A DNA stretch of 64,000 nt, taken from assembly GCA_024397955.1 (NCBI GenBank), contig CP073744.1, forward strand, positions 1,922,001-1,986,000, written 5' to 3'. A program made the translations under genes and the position numbers. The notes under the pieces are model-generated. The model ran no database searches, had not been told where the DNA came from, and worked only from the letters and a program-made list of their open reading frames with translations. Of this stretch, positions 1 through 7,877 are shown piece after piece (within the stretch, counting starts at the first letter, position 1; every line of letters starts with the position of its first letter). This DNA is from a bacterium SCSIO 12696. GTDB taxonomy: Bacteria > Pseudomonadota > Gammaproteobacteria > Pseudomonadales > Porticoccaceae.

Positions 1-1
1 C

Positions 2-1981
2 ATCACCAACGCCGACTGGTGGATTACCCTGGGAGGCGACGGCTTTGACCCCGCCGTAGATCCCACCAACCCCGACATTGTCTATTCCCAATACCAATAC
101 GGCGGCCTGGCACGCATCGACCGCCAGACCCGCGAAAAGGTGTACATCACCCCACAACCGGCAGCCGATGAAAACGCCTACCGTTGGAACTGGAATTCGC
201 CACTGCTGATTAGCCCCCACAACCACGAGCGCTTGTACTACGGTGCCGAAAAGCTGTTCCGTTCAGACGACCGCGGTGAAAGCTGGGTAGCGGTTTCCGA
301 CGATCTGTCTCGCGGCCTCGATCGCAACGCACTGGAAGTGATGGGCCGGGTGTGGAGTATCGATGCCATCGCCAAAAACGACTCTACCTCCACCTACGGC
401 TCGTTGATTGCTCTGGACGAAAGCACTCTGCAAGAAAACCTGATTGCTGTAGGCACCGACGATGGTCTGATCCACGTCACCGACAACGGCGGCGACAACT
501 GGGTGCGCTACAGCAAATTCAAGGGCGTACCGGAAATGAGCCTGGTGGAGGATTTGCAGTTCTCCCGCCACAACAAAGACGTGCTGTACGCAGTGTTCGA
601 TAACCACAAACGGGGCGACGCCAAACCCTACGTGCTGAAATCCAGCAACCGCGGCAAGAGCTGGCAGTCCATTGCCGCCAACCTGCCAGAACGCGGCACT
701 GTGCATACCATTGTGGAAGACCACGTTGACCCGAATCTGCTGTTTGTGGGCACCGAATACGGTCTGTTCTTCAGCCAAAACGGCGGCGGCAGCTGGACAC
801 AGCTGAAAGGCAACTTCCCCACCATTGCGGTGCGCGACCTGGAAATTCAGCGCCGGGAAAGCGACTTGTTAGTCGGCACCTTTGGCCGGGGCATTTACGT
901 ACTGGATGACTACAGCCCACTGCGCACCCAAGCCTCTGCGCTGGCCAATAACGAAGCCACCTTGTTCTCCGTAAAAGACACGCCCATCTACATCGAAACA
1001 CGCCGTTGGGGCGGCTTTCACAGCAACAAAGGCATGATGGGCGACAACTTCTTTGTGGCCCCCAACCCAGATTACGGCGTGATCTTTAGCTACTACCTGC
1101 GCGACGGCCTGAAAACTGCCAAAGCCAAACGCCAGACCAGCGAACAGAAACTGCAAAAAGACGGCAAAGACAACCCCTACCCAAGCTGGGAAGACCTGCA
1201 AGCAGAAGCGGACGAAGAAGCCCCAAGTGTGTGGCTGCAAGTGAGCGACGCCAACGGCGATGTCATCCGCCGGGTACCTGCTAACACCAGTAAAGGCCTG
1301 CATCGAGTGGCCTGGGACTTCCGCCTGGAATCCCGCGACCCTGTTGAGTTGCAAAAGAGTGAAGGCAGCCTGTGGTTCAACCCGCCGGAGGGGCCGCTGG
1401 CCATTACCGGCGATTATCGAGTGCAACTGATGAAACGCCAGAACGGCGTGCTGAGCACCTTATCCGAACCGCAAACATTTAAACTCACTGAGCTAAACGT
1501 GGGCGCACTCACCACCCAAGACCGCCCAGCGTTGCTGGCCTTTCAACAACAAACGGCGGAGCTCAACAGCAAAGTGGTAGCAGCGGGCAAATACCTGGGA
1601 GAGATCAGCAACCGGCTCAAGCATGTGCTGAAAACCATTGACGCCACACCAGCACTTGGCGAAGACCACGCCCAACGGGCCCGCGCCCTTCAGGGAGAGC
1701 TGCGCAAAGCCACCTTGCTGCTGAACGGCGACAGGGTTAAAGCCGGTGCCAACGAAAAAGCCCCTATGGGCCTGGCACAGCGAGTGGTTTCCATCATTGG
1801 CAGCCATTGGGACGCACAGGCAGCACCCATGGGCACCCACCGCAGCACCTATCAGATTGCCGAAAAGCAGTACCAACAACTGGCCACTATGCTGAAAGCC
1901 AGCGAAGAAAAACTGCAAACCCTGGAAAGTGATTTGGACAAAGCAAACGCTCCCTGGACGCCAGGTCGCGCACTGCAGTAA
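2..1981 (+). CDS. BNR/Asp-box repeat (sortilin/VPS10-like) protein, 5' partial
   Basis: The reading frame is open from base 2, so the gene starts before the window; 659 residues are visible. Several Asp-box (BNR) motifs of the form S/T-x-D/N-x-G-x-x-W occur: SDDRGESW, TDNGGDNW, SSNRGKSW and SQNGGGSW, each followed by hydrophobic strands. This indicates a beta-propeller of the WD40/YVTN/BNR type, often annotated as glycosyl hydrolase or sialidase-like. The last roughly 250 residues form a separate domain, a beta-rich part followed by a long helical, charged tail. Family members are usually exported, but the N-terminus is outside the window, so no signal peptide can be checked. Catalytic function and substrate are unknown. 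A hairpin follows the stop. Confidence 0.8.
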   Translation: MTNADWWITLGGDGFDPAVDPTNPDIVYSQYQYGGLARIDRQTREKVYITPQPAADENAYRWNWNSPLLISPHNHERLYYGAEKLFRSDDRGESWVAVSDDLSRGLDRNALEVMGRVWSIDAIAKNDSTSTYGSLIALDESTLQENLIAVGTDDGLIHVTDNGGDNWVRYSKFKGVPEMSLVEDLQFSRHNKDVLYAVFDNHKRGDAKPYVLKSSNRGKSWQSIAANLPERGTVHTIVEDHVDPNLLFVGTEYGLFFSQNGGGSWTQLKGNFPTIAVRDLEIQRRESDLLVGTFGRGIYVLDDYSPLRTQASALANNEATLFSVKDTPIYIETRRWGGFHSNKGMMGDNFFVAPNPDYGVIFSYYLRDGLKTAKAKRQTSEQKLQKDGKDNPYPSWEDLQAEADEEAPSVWLQVSDANGDVIRRVPANTSKGLHRVAWDFRLESRDPVELQKSEGSLWFNPPEGPLAITGDYRVQLMKRQNGVLSTLSEPQTFKLTELNVGALTTQDRPALLAFQQQTAELNSKVVAAGKYLGEISNRLKHVLKTIDATPALGEDHAQRARALQGELRKATLLLNGDRVKAGANEKAPMGLAQRVVSIIGSHWDAQAAPMGTHRSTYQIAEKQYQQLATMLKASEEKLQTLESDLDKANAPWTPGRALQ

Positions 1982-1990
1982 CCCATGAAC

Positions 1991-2020
1991 AAGAAGGGCC
2001 GGATCACCTCGGCCCTTCTT
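1991..2020 (+). terminator. Hairpin terminator after the BNR-repeat gene
   Basis: A perfect 10-bp inverted repeat (AAGAAGGGCC / GGCCCTTCTT) with a 10-base loop lies 10 bases after the stop codon. The T-rich tail is weak. Confidence 0.6.
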
Positions 2021-2081
2021 GCGCTTACACCTCAAGATACATAAATCCGCTACTATGGCCGTTTTACCTGCGGCCACTGTC

Positions 2082-2882
2082 ATGACCTCTCCGTCAACGA
2101 ATACTCTGTTCGACATCAGCAACGTTACCCTCAACAACGGCGGCACACCGGTTTATCGCAACCTTAGCCTACGCATCAAGCGAGGCGAACACACAGCCAT
2201 TATTGGTGCCAACGGTTCCGGCAAATCCACCCTGTTGAAACTGTTATCGGGGGAACTGTACCCGGTTGCCAACCAACAACACCGACTGCGGCTGCTGGGT
2301 CGTGAGCGGTGGAGCAAAAGCGAACTGCGCCAGCAAATGGGGTTGGTATCTCACGACCTGCAAAGCCACACCATGGACGGCGCGCCGGGGATCAACGTGG
2401 TGTTGTCTGGCTATTTCGACAGCGACAGCATCTGGCAACACCATCAGGTCAGTGACCAACAGCTACAAACCGCCATCGCCCTGATGCAGGAACTGGGCAT
2501 TGAACACCTGCGCAGACGAACCTACGGCAGCCTGTCCACGGGGCAACAACGGCGACTGCTGCTGGCACGGGCCATGATCCACCGCCCCAATGTGATGCTG
2601 TTCGACGAGCCCACCACCGGCCTGGACATGCAAGGCTGCCAACAAGCCATGGGCATTATGCGGCAGATGATGGAAGACGGCGTCAGCCTGATACTGGTCA
2701 CTCATCACCTGTACGAAATACTGCCGGAAATTCGACGGGTGATTTTATTAAAAGACGGAGAAATACAAGCAGACGGCGCCAAAGAGGATGTACTGACCGA
2801 TGCCAACATCAGCCACTGTTTTGATACAGCGCTAAAAATTGTGTGCCATAAGGGGTATTACCAAGTGGTGGCGGATTACTGA
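2082..2882 (+). CDS. ABC transporter ATP-binding protein (ModF/YlmA-like)
   Basis: Single ABC ATPase domain of 266 residues from the ATG at 2082. Walker A (GANGSGKST) is near residues 42-50, the signature (LSTGQQRR) near 151-158, and Walker B (VMLFDEPTTGLD) near 171-182, followed by a switch histidine in VTHH. The frame is open upstream to 2019, but that would overlap the preceding terminator, and a TACTAT -10-like element sits at about 2050, so 2082 is preferred over the ATG at 2055. No permease gene is adjacent. Stand-alone ATPases of this type are known, but their cargo is usually unclear. The gene converges on the integron, whose last cassette ends 25 bases downstream on the other strand. 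Confidence 0.85.
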   Translation: MTSPSTNTLFDISNVTLNNGGTPVYRNLSLRIKRGEHTAIIGANGSGKSTLLKLLSGELYPVANQQHRLRLLGRERWSKSELRQQMGLVSHDLQSHTMDGAPGINVVLSGYFDSDSIWQHHQVSDQQLQTAIALMQELGIEHLRRRTYGSLSTGQQRRLLLARAMIHRPNVMLFDEPTTGLDMQGCQQAMGIMRQMMEDGVSLILVTHHLYEILPEIRRVILLKDGEIQADGAKEDVLTDANISHCFDTALKIVCHKGYYQVVADY

Positions 2883-2906
2883 TAAATAACAACGGCCAGC
2901 CACAAC

Positions 2907-3491
2907 TTATGGTCTGTATGGGTACAAAACAAACTGGTTGGCTGTTGGCACTTCAGCAACCTCAACAAAAAAATACCCTTTTATATGAACAGGTGTTCTT
3001 GCTTGGGAAGTGTACTGCTCTGAACTACAAATCACAGAACTTTGTGGAAATTTGATTCGATCGCCTATGTATATATCTATTGGGGAATGGTAGTGCAGTG
3101 GGTGCTGAAAAGTGAGCCGGATCATCCTGTGCAAGTTATTTTGAACTCCAAACACACCACTTCCGCATTCTATCTGTTGCCCAATTTCTGCCTCCTCAGC
3201 CGCATTAAGAGCGGGAGCAAGGTATCTCATTCTATACGCGACACTTTGCTGGTCTTGCACGGGGATAATTGTTAAGTCCAACTTAATTGCGTTGCCAGCA
3301 TATTGTATCAAAGATTCGAAAAATTCGTCTGCGTGCTCATCTTCGAGCGTGGAGTTGCGTCTATTTGGGTCCGAATAATCCAGCGTAGCTATTACTTCAG
3401 ACTCAATTGGCGTTCTAATGCAGCTACAACCATTTAATAAGATCGCAGCACTTACTAAAACTGTGCAAAAAACCATTTTATTGAACATCAT
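2907..3491 (-). CDS. Cassette-encoded lipoprotein, unknown function (last cassette)
   Basis: 194 residues, not recognised as a known family. The N-terminus is a lipoprotein signal: hydrophobic stretch then LLNGC, with the lipidated cysteine at residue 22. The rest is a soluble domain with strands and several cysteines. AAGGG lies about six bases before the ATG at 3491; a second ATG follows immediately. This is the most distal cassette. Its upstream attC is the weak site at 3588-3635, leaving roughly 95 bases of leader. The stop is 25 bases from the convergent ABC ATPase gene. A conserved neighbour-like envelope protein cannot be excluded, but its position and base composition fit a cassette. 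Confidence 0.7.
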   Translation of the reverse strand: MMFNKMVFCTVLVSAAILLNGCSCIRTPIESEVIATLDYSDPNRRNSTLEDEHADEFFESLIQYAGNAIKLDLTIIPVQDQQSVAYRMRYLAPALNAAEEAEIGQQIECGSGVFGVQNNLHRMIRLTFQHPLHYHSPIDIYIGDRIKFPQSSVICSSEQYTSQARTPVHIKGYFFVEVAEVPTANQFVLYPYRP

Positions 3492-3587
3492 TAGTGCCCT
3501 TAAAAAATCTCAGCTTCAGATATTTTCTTCTGCTAAGAAATTGACGTTTTTGACTTCAGCAATGTGTTGCAAATGGAAACATAGTAG

Positions 3588-3635
3588 ATTAAACGCATTC
3601 AGGGCTTAATTTTAGGTCACAGCGATTCGTTAGCC
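3588..3635 (-). repeat. attC-like recombination site 1 (weak)
   Basis: Read on the minus strand it runs from core GGCTAAC to core GTTTAAT, 48 bases. Arms next to the cores pair only partly. The stop codon of the 3630-4007 gene lies in the first core site, as is common in cassettes. Confidence 0.5.
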
Positions 3636-4007
3636 GCCATCAATATGGCGCCATTCCAGCTGGCCATTATTGAAAGCAAAAAAAGCACTATAAAGTATGC
3701 CACTTTCTTTAAATTCGTAACCCAGCATATATTCGTATTCATCTTTTCCAACTAATGCCGGAACATAAAGCAATAAACGACTATGCAAACTTTCAAGAAA
3801 AAACCTACTCTTGATAGAATTTTCTATTACTTGCCAATGAATTTCGTAATTTTCTAATATTCGAATTGCTACACTCTTCTGTTGCTCTGTAATTTCATCA
3901 GCTATTGCACGGAAGGTATACCAAATCGAATCAATGGCTCCATTATTCAGGAAAGCTGATTCTTGCCCAACCCATCGATCTATTTGCTTTTTTGGTTGAT
4001 CAAACAA
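3630..4007 (-). CDS. Cassette-encoded 125-aa protein of unknown function
   Basis: 125 residues, no recognised family, no signal peptide or membrane segment; probably cytosolic, with helical N-terminal and mixed C-terminal parts ending in QLEWRHIDGG. The start is inferred to be TTG at 4007: a stop codon lies in frame just upstream, no ATG is available near the N-terminus, and AAGAGGT sits seven to eight bases before the TTG. Its stop codon is embedded in attC site 1. The upstream end of the cassette has been damaged: an IS3-family 3' end begins at 4078, about 70 bases upstream, so the original attC and promoter on that side are gone. Confidence 0.65.
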   Translation of the reverse strand: MFDQPKKQIDRWVGQESAFLNNGAIDSIWYTFRAIADEITEQQKSVAIRILENYEIHWQVIENSIKSRFFLESLHSRLLLYVPALVGKDEYEYMLGYEFKESGILYSAFFAFNNGQLEWRHIDGG

Positions 4008-4077
4008 TGAGTTTACCTCTTAAAGTTCAACTCTATGAATATGGTTGGAACTTGCAAAATCCGAATAATGAAGGCGG

Positions 4078-4224
4078 TGACCTTTCCCCAGGATTAAACC
4101 ATTCGCTGGATGAGATTTTCATAAATTATGCCGCCTTTCCTGCAAACTCAACTGGCGGCATGTAGCCCAATCAACTATGCGGCCTGACGTTGTTGTAGTG
4201 CTCTCGCCACTGAGAAACTTCGAT
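4078..4224 (-). mobile_element. IS3-family insertion sequence remnant (3' end only)
   Basis: From 4224 to 4126 the minus strand encodes the typical C-terminus of an IS3-family OrfB transposase: WREHYNNVRPHS, a TGA in place of a serine codon, then LGYMPPVEFAG and a TAA stop. Another in-frame TGA lies immediately upstream of 4224, where the match ends. After the stop about 50 bases lead to GGGGAAAGGTCA, a plausible terminal inverted repeat end with the usual CA terminus at 4078. The rest of the element, including the DDE catalytic residues, is missing. The insertion followed by deletion removed one attC and the 3' part of a cassette gene. Confidence 0.75.
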
Positions 4225-4328
4225 TCAAAATATCCAAGCTCACAGTGAGAGCAACTCTCAATCTTTTCTTGTAGAGTATATGGCGAAAACGTTTCATAGA
4301 GATTCTTTATTTCCAATTGCAGCAGCAT
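4225..4328 (-). pseudogene. Truncated cassette gene cut by the IS3 remnant
   Basis: Starting at the ATG at 4328, just past attC core GTTAAAC, about 34 codons remain, including ESCSHCELGYF with a CxxC pair. The frame then runs by accident into the IS remnant (to 4119) and gives a chimeric tail. A longer open frame begins at 4406, but its first 26 codons lie inside the attC site and are not expected to be coding. The original protein is unknown. Confidence 0.55.
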
Positions 4329-4339
4329 GTCGATTTTAT

Positions 4340-4418
4340 GTTTAACGTCGTTGACACAGACGAGAATGCAGTGAGCATCTGATTCGGCTTGCTGATTTTT
4401 TGGCACGACTTGTTATGT
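4340..4418 (-). repeat. attC-like recombination site 2
   Basis: 79 bases. On the minus strand it runs from core ACATAAC to core GTTAAAC. Beside the cores, AAGTCGT pairs with ACGAC, leaving two extra bases in one arm, the asymmetry typical of attC. The stop of the 4420-4947 gene is adjacent to the first core. Confidence 0.7.
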
Positions 4419-4419
4419 A

Positions 4420-4947
4420 TCATACTCGCTTCCTTGCCCATTCGAGACCCTCCAGTAACGCCAACGCTAGCAATCTTTGTAAGTCTTCGCTGGATATTGC
4501 TGGACTAAAACCGAATATGTAACGCAGGGTAAATATTTTAGATAGAAACTCCCTCCAGCGCATATACTGCTTGCTCTCGAATTTTGCCAATACATGAGAG
4601 TCGCGAATCTGAACTAAGCGAAAACAGACCCTAATTTTTGGCCTCCAAATTACAGGTAACGGAGGATTCGAAAATAGTGCTACAGGGCTACCATAAGTAT
4701 AATTAGCCACTAATACATCAAATCGAATAGCATTATCGGGAGCTTCTTTCTCTGCATCTAGAGAAGGAAGAGAGATATAGCTAAGGATTAATTCGCGAAG
4801 ATGTTCATCTGTGTTTTCTTTGGCGTTGTAATTTAGCTCCAAGAACTTAATGAATGCACTTCTCGGTACAACAGCCAAATCTCCCAAGTAAACATCTGGC
4901 TTCTGCCTACCTGACAGTTGACGCTTTATGGATTGAAAAATTCGCAT
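4420..4947 (-). CDS. Cassette-encoded 175-aa protein of unknown function
   Basis: No family recognised. The product is a soluble, basic protein with a long strand-rich middle (around residues 75-130) and a C-terminal helix (LALALLEGLEWARKRV). No signal peptide is seen. The frame is open to 4983, but an ATG there would sit in the core of attC site 3, so the next ATG at 4947 is taken as the start; its ribosome-binding site is weak. The stop abuts attC site 2. The cassette is flanked by good attC sites on both sides and looks intact. Confidence 0.7.
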   Translation of the reverse strand: MRIFQSIKRQLSGRQKPDVYLGDLAVVPRSAFIKFLELNYNAKENTDEHLRELILSYISLPSLDAEKEAPDNAIRFDVLVANYTYGSPVALFSNPPLPVIWRPKIRVCFRLVQIRDSHVLAKFESKQYMRWREFLSKIFTLRYIFGFSPAISSEDLQRLLALALLEGLEWARKRV

Positions 4948-4978
4948 ATCAAAGGTATAGACGCCCTGGTAAGGAACA

Positions 4979-5051
4979 GGCAAACCGCCGGTTTGACTGT
5001 CCCACGCAGCCAGCTTTAGCTGGCGGAGTAAACATAAGCGGCGTGTTATGA
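4979..5051 (-). repeat. attC-like recombination site 3
   Basis: 73 bases between cores TCATAAC and GTTTGCC on the minus strand. ACGCCG beside the first core pairs with CGGCG beside the second, with one unpaired A; an inner palindrome CCAGCTAAAGCTGG lies between. Confidence 0.75.
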
Positions 5052-5054
5052 GTT

Positions 5055-5369
5055 TTAAGGGTTAAAGTTTTCAAGAAACGTCAACACCAAAATTATAAAT
5101 GTTGCTAGATAGCCCAAGTTCAAAGCAATGCCATGGTTAATGTAACGCCCGGCTTTATGCCTAATTTTTTCCATTACTGCCATACCTAAACTTGCTAAAG
5201 TGGGAACACATGAAATACAGAAATAGAAAAAAGGCGCTTTCAAGAGGGGATGGATCGGCCCTGAACCACCCCATGAAAATGTGACAACCAGAGTAGCACC
5301 TAAAGCACCGAGTGATGCATTAACAGCCGCCAGCTTAAATGACATAGCTACAGGGCGCTCTTTACTCAT
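5055..5369 (-). CDS. Cassette-encoded small integral membrane protein
   Basis: 104 residues with three hydrophobic segments (about residues 17-33, 46-66 and 80-99), so probably a three-pass inner-membrane protein. No family recognised. The ATG at 5369 lies inside the core of attC site 4; the ATG at 5345 (ninth codon, beginning MSFKLAAVNA) has a purine-rich AAAGAG upstream and may be the real start, giving 96 residues. The stop is four bases from attC site 3. Length and topology resemble small membrane effectors or immunity proteins, but nothing in the sequence proves this. Confidence 0.7.
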   Translation of the reverse strand: MSKERPVAMSFKLAAVNASLGALGATLVVTFSWGGSGPIHPLLKAPFFYFCISCVPTLASLGMAVMEKIRHKAGRYINHGIALNLGYLATFIILVLTFLENFNP

Positions 5370-5438
5370 AACGTCGTAAACACGGGCGACGCCTGTGTGG
5401 TCCGAGCAGCGAAGCCATTGTGCGGCGCCTGGTTATGT
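5366..5438 (-). repeat. attC-like recombination site 4
   Basis: 73 bases between cores ACATAAC and GTTATGA on the minus strand. Core sites and spacing are good; the inner arms pair less well than in the other sites. Confidence 0.6.
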
Positions 5439-5441
5439 GTG

Positions 5442-5846
5442 TCATGGTTTGCTGCCTGCTAATTGCATTGCACATTCGGGAGCTTGACTGCTACAAGAAT
5501 TAAGCTCTGGCAGGATTTTCGCAAACTCTACTTGCAGTGCTTGACCTCGTTCACGAAGTACACAGAGTTCTGCACGATAAACCGAATAGGCAAACTGGTT
5601 CGTTATTTGGTACCCATAAACCTCTTCGACAATTTCCCGCATGGAACGAAGCGGCTCCGGTTCATTTTCGCTTTGCTTTGGCGGCAAAACTGACATCAAC
5701 ATATCCTTATTGATACCTTTGGCCTTATTGGATAAGGCAGATTGGCTAAGCGTAAATATCTTTTGGCAAACACTTATGTCATTAGCACCAACAACAGGTG
5801 GCGTAAACATCACTATCGCCAAGAGTAGAGCTTTTCGATATTTCAT
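5442..5846 (-). CDS. Cassette-encoded secreted protein, unknown function
   Basis: 134 residues. The N-terminus has a Sec signal peptide (MKYRKALLLAIVMF, likely cleavage after VVGA near residue 21). The mature part is helical and contains several cysteines, including a CSSQAPEC pair near the C-terminus, consistent with periplasmic disulfides. AGGAACTG precedes the ATG at 5846 at good spacing. The stop codon lies next to attC site 4 and the start is about 20 bases from attC site 5, so the cassette is compact. No family recognised. Confidence 0.75.
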   Translation of the reverse strand: MKYRKALLLAIVMFTPPVVGANDISVCQKIFTLSQSALSNKAKGINKDMLMSVLPPKQSENEPEPLRSMREIVEEVYGYQITNQFAYSVYRAELCVLRERGQALQVEFAKILPELNSCSSQAPECAMQLAGSKP

Positions 5847-5864
5847 CAGTTCCTCATTTTTTAC

Positions 5865-5925
5865 ACATAACGCCCACGTAATAAGCGCGAGTTCGCGAGC
5901 ATTCTAATTGACGCGCTTGTTATAC
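5865..5925 (-). repeat. attC-like recombination site 5
   Basis: 61 bases between cores GTATAAC and GTTATGT on the minus strand. A 7-bp inner inverted repeat (AAGCGCG / CGCGCTT) forms the stem. Confidence 0.65.
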
Positions 5926-5928
5926 GAT

Positions 5929-6801
5929 TCACGGACATTTTCTAGGAGCATTTTCTTCAAATAGTTCGACTATCCATTCTTTCTGCTCAGGGAATCGCCA
6001 TCCAGAACTTGGGATATCTTTCGGGTTTGCCCACAACAACCCAACTACTTCGTGATAATGGGGATCTGCGGCTTTGTTTTTGTCGACTTCGGCAAGGACA
6101 AGTGAGAAGTTAGTGTTACCCTTTGGAGAGTTTCCTAGAGACTTTAGAGGAATGATCGTATACCCAGTTTCTTCTTCTGTTTCTCGAATTGCTGTAGCAC
6201 GCTCACTCTCGCCTTCTTTAGATTTTCCCGCCGGTGGAGAAAACACAAAACTCCCATCTTCATCATGCAATACGCCCAACATTGCTGGTTTTTTGTTGTT
6301 ACAACCTAAAATCAACGCTCCTGTTGCCCTTACGAAATTAACTTCTTTGGGAAATAGAGTAGCTTTTAAATTTTTATATACGCCCGCACCTGAGAAAGCC
6401 ATGCCGGCCGTGAATATCGATGCCACAATGGTTGCAACACCCACCCAATGCTTAACTTCAACGTGGTCTAAAAGCCAGCTTATAGTTATTTTTTCTGGTG
6501 GGAGAAGTTCTTTTTTTTGAGCGTCACATTCCTGCTTTACGGCGTTCTCGGATATCACGATTGCTTGATTTAAAATGCCGATTGCCTCATTCATACTTGC
6601 TGTAGAATCGGCTTTATTTCCCATTCTATATGTGACCTTCGCAGATATAATGCTTTGCTCAAAACTACTTTTTAACGCTGTATCGAAATACAACAAGGGT
6701 GAAACTTTATCTGCCCACTCTTCAAATTCAATCAGAGTTTCAAATGGCACTCCGTCGACTCTATCTTTCCTAAGCCTCAATAAATCTTCCGATAAAGACA
6801 A
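5929..6801 (-). CDS. Cassette-encoded membrane-tethered Nudix hydrolase
   Basis: 290 residues. The N-terminal ~115 residues are helical; one transmembrane segment lies near residues 119-140; the C-terminal half is a Nudix domain. A full Nudix box is present near residues 192-214: GKSKEGE, then RETEEETGY, matching G-x5-E-x7-R-E-U-x-E-E-x-G-U with all metal-binding glutamates. Nudix enzymes cleave nucleoside diphosphates linked to another moiety; the substrate here is unknown. The start is TTG at 6801, set by a perfect AGGAGG five bases upstream; a longer frame to 6861 would run through attC site 6. The tethered Nudix with an N-terminal helical domain is unusual, and the same array carries a TIR protein. 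Confidence 0.85.
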   Translation of the reverse strand: MSLSEDLLRLRKDRVDGVPFETLIEFEEWADKVSPLLYFDTALKSSFEQSIISAKVTYRMGNKADSTASMNEAIGILNQAIVISENAVKQECDAQKKELLPPEKITISWLLDHVEVKHWVGVATIVASIFTAGMAFSGAGVYKNLKATLFPKEVNFVRATGALILGCNNKKPAMLGVLHDEDGSFVFSPPAGKSKEGESERATAIRETEEETGYTIIPLKSLGNSPKGNTNFSLVLAEVDKNKAADPHYHEVVGLLWANPKDIPSSGWRFPEQKEWIVELFEENAPRKCP

Positions 6802-6816
6802 GAATACCTCCTTTTC

Positions 6817-6897
6817 GTATAACGCCCGAAATACGGGCGAGGAGCAAAGCGACGAGTCCAACTAGCTTGCTGGCGATCGTACTTTCGCTTGTTATGC
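6817..6897 (-). repeat. attC-like recombination site 6
   Basis: 81 bases between cores GCATAAC and GTTATAC on the minus strand. GCGAAA near the first core pairs with TTTCGGGC near the second, with unpaired bases on one side. Confidence 0.7.
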
Positions 6898-6903
6898 ACT
6901 ACT

Positions 6904-7539
6904 CTACCGCTTACTGTCAGAGGGAGCCACAGTCTCCCTCAATCGATCTCGCAGGCTTTCACTTACTATTTGCTTTGGTACAAATTGAAATCTACCTTTC
7001 TCAGCTTCGGCTAATGCACTAGCAATACCCACTCCCAAACCAACACCCACTCCAGATTGCACAGGACTGCCATTAGCCCCCTGCCTACTCTGAGAAAGTG
7101 CCACAGCGGCGCTGCTCGTATCGTTCTCCGCCAATACGAGAGATCGATCCACTTCAGTTCCAATAATTGAAAAAGCCATGGCGTGTTTTTTAGGGTCGAA
7201 GGGAATAAACACCCCTCCGTCTTTCGAATCCAGATATTTACCCTTAAACTCCTCCTTGAGAACCCAGCTTGTTTCCACGACCTTCATCTCTAAGCAGCCT
7301 CGAGGCCCTTTGTAATAGACTCCTTTTGAGTCCTTACCGACAACATTATAAACCCCTGAAATGAGAGTATATTCATACTCCACACCAGTCCCGTATTTAG
7401 CGGAAAAAACGTATTCTTCACTCAATTCAATAGAGTTATACTCATCGGCTTTTTCAAGCTTCCCAGGCAAAAACCCCACACAACCAGAAAGACCTGTAAC
7501 CAAGATAAGAATATAGAGAGCACTATACTTGAGACCCAT
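6904..7539 (-). CDS. Cassette-encoded lipoprotein, unknown function
   Basis: 211 residues from the ATG at 7539, which has AAAGGAAA upstream. The signal ends in the lipobox LSGC (cysteine near residue 20), so the protein is probably a lipoprotein. The mature part has a strand-rich domain with many Tyr/Gly/Lys residues, then a low-complexity Gly/Val/Ala stretch (VGVGLGVGIASALAEAEKG, near residues 162-180) that could insert in or contact a membrane. The frame extends upstream to 7593, but that lacks a ribosome-binding site. The stop lies beside attC site 6. No family recognised. Confidence 0.75.
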   Translation of the reverse strand: MGLKYSALYILILVTGLSGCVGFLPGKLEKADEYNSIELSEEYVFSAKYGTGVEYEYTLISGVYNVVGKDSKGVYYKGPRGCLEMKVVETSWVLKEEFKGKYLDSKDGGVFIPFDPKKHAMAFSIIGTEVDRSLVLAENDTSSAAVALSQSRQGANGSPVQSGVGVGLGVGIASALAEAEKGRFQFVPKQIVSESLRDRLRETVAPSDSKR

Positions 7540-7595
7540 AAGAAAATTTCCTTTAGCTAAAACCAACTTGTTTAAGAACCACCAACTCATCAACT

Positions 7596-7654
7596 ACATA
7601 ACGCCTCAAGAAGAGGCGCGTGTTAGCGCATCCTTCTTGCTTGAATTGTTAGGT
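7596..7654 (-). repeat. attC-like recombination site 7 (best example)
   Basis: 59 bases, cores ACCTAAC and GTTATGT on the minus strand. CAAGAAG...GCGC pairs with GCGC...CTTCTTG around a short loop with single unpaired bases. The stop codon of the 7649-7876 gene is inside the first core. Confidence 0.85.
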
Positions 7655-7876
7655 GTGATACCAATGATTTCTGAAACACTTAGCTAAGCAAACTGATAAG
7701 CCTACAGTTAAATCAGCTACTCCTCCAGCAGCAAGACAAAGCATAAAAGCCGACCCGCTAAAGTCCAGCATGAAGGCTGAGCCAAGTCCACAACCAAGAA
7801 TGATAGTTATACTTTTTTGATCAAGGTCTTTGCCATATTTACGAAGGCAATTTTTAATACACTGCTTTTTATTCAT
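7649..7876 (-). CDS. Cassette-encoded 75-aa cysteine-rich membrane peptide
   Basis: 75 residues, second gene of a two-gene cassette. The middle (about residues 22-62) is hydrophobic and glycine-rich and contains a tandem GSAFML repeat. It is framed by two CxxxC motifs, CIKNC near the N-terminus and CLAKC near the C-terminus, with charged ends, a symmetric arrangement. AGGAGG lies nine bases before the ATG at 7876, inside the end of the upstream small gene, which stops one base before this start, so the two are translationally linked. The stop is in attC site 7. Function unknown; a toxin, bacteriocin-like peptide or small membrane effector is possible. Confidence 0.7.
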   Translation of the reverse strand: MNKKQCIKNCLRKYGKDLDQKSITIILGCGLGSAFMLDFSGSAFMLCLAAGGVADLTVGLSVCLAKCFRNHWYHT

Positions 7877-7877
7877 T

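Noticed and set aside
2884..2909. Possible tenth attC at the distal end of the array
   Set aside because: GTTATTT and ATAA-type cores exist, but the element is too short and the arms pair poorly; not called as a site.
4119..4406. 95-residue open frame on the minus strand
   Set aside because: The first 26 codons lie in an attC site and the last third is out-of-frame IS3 remnant; only 4225-4328 may be former coding sequence.
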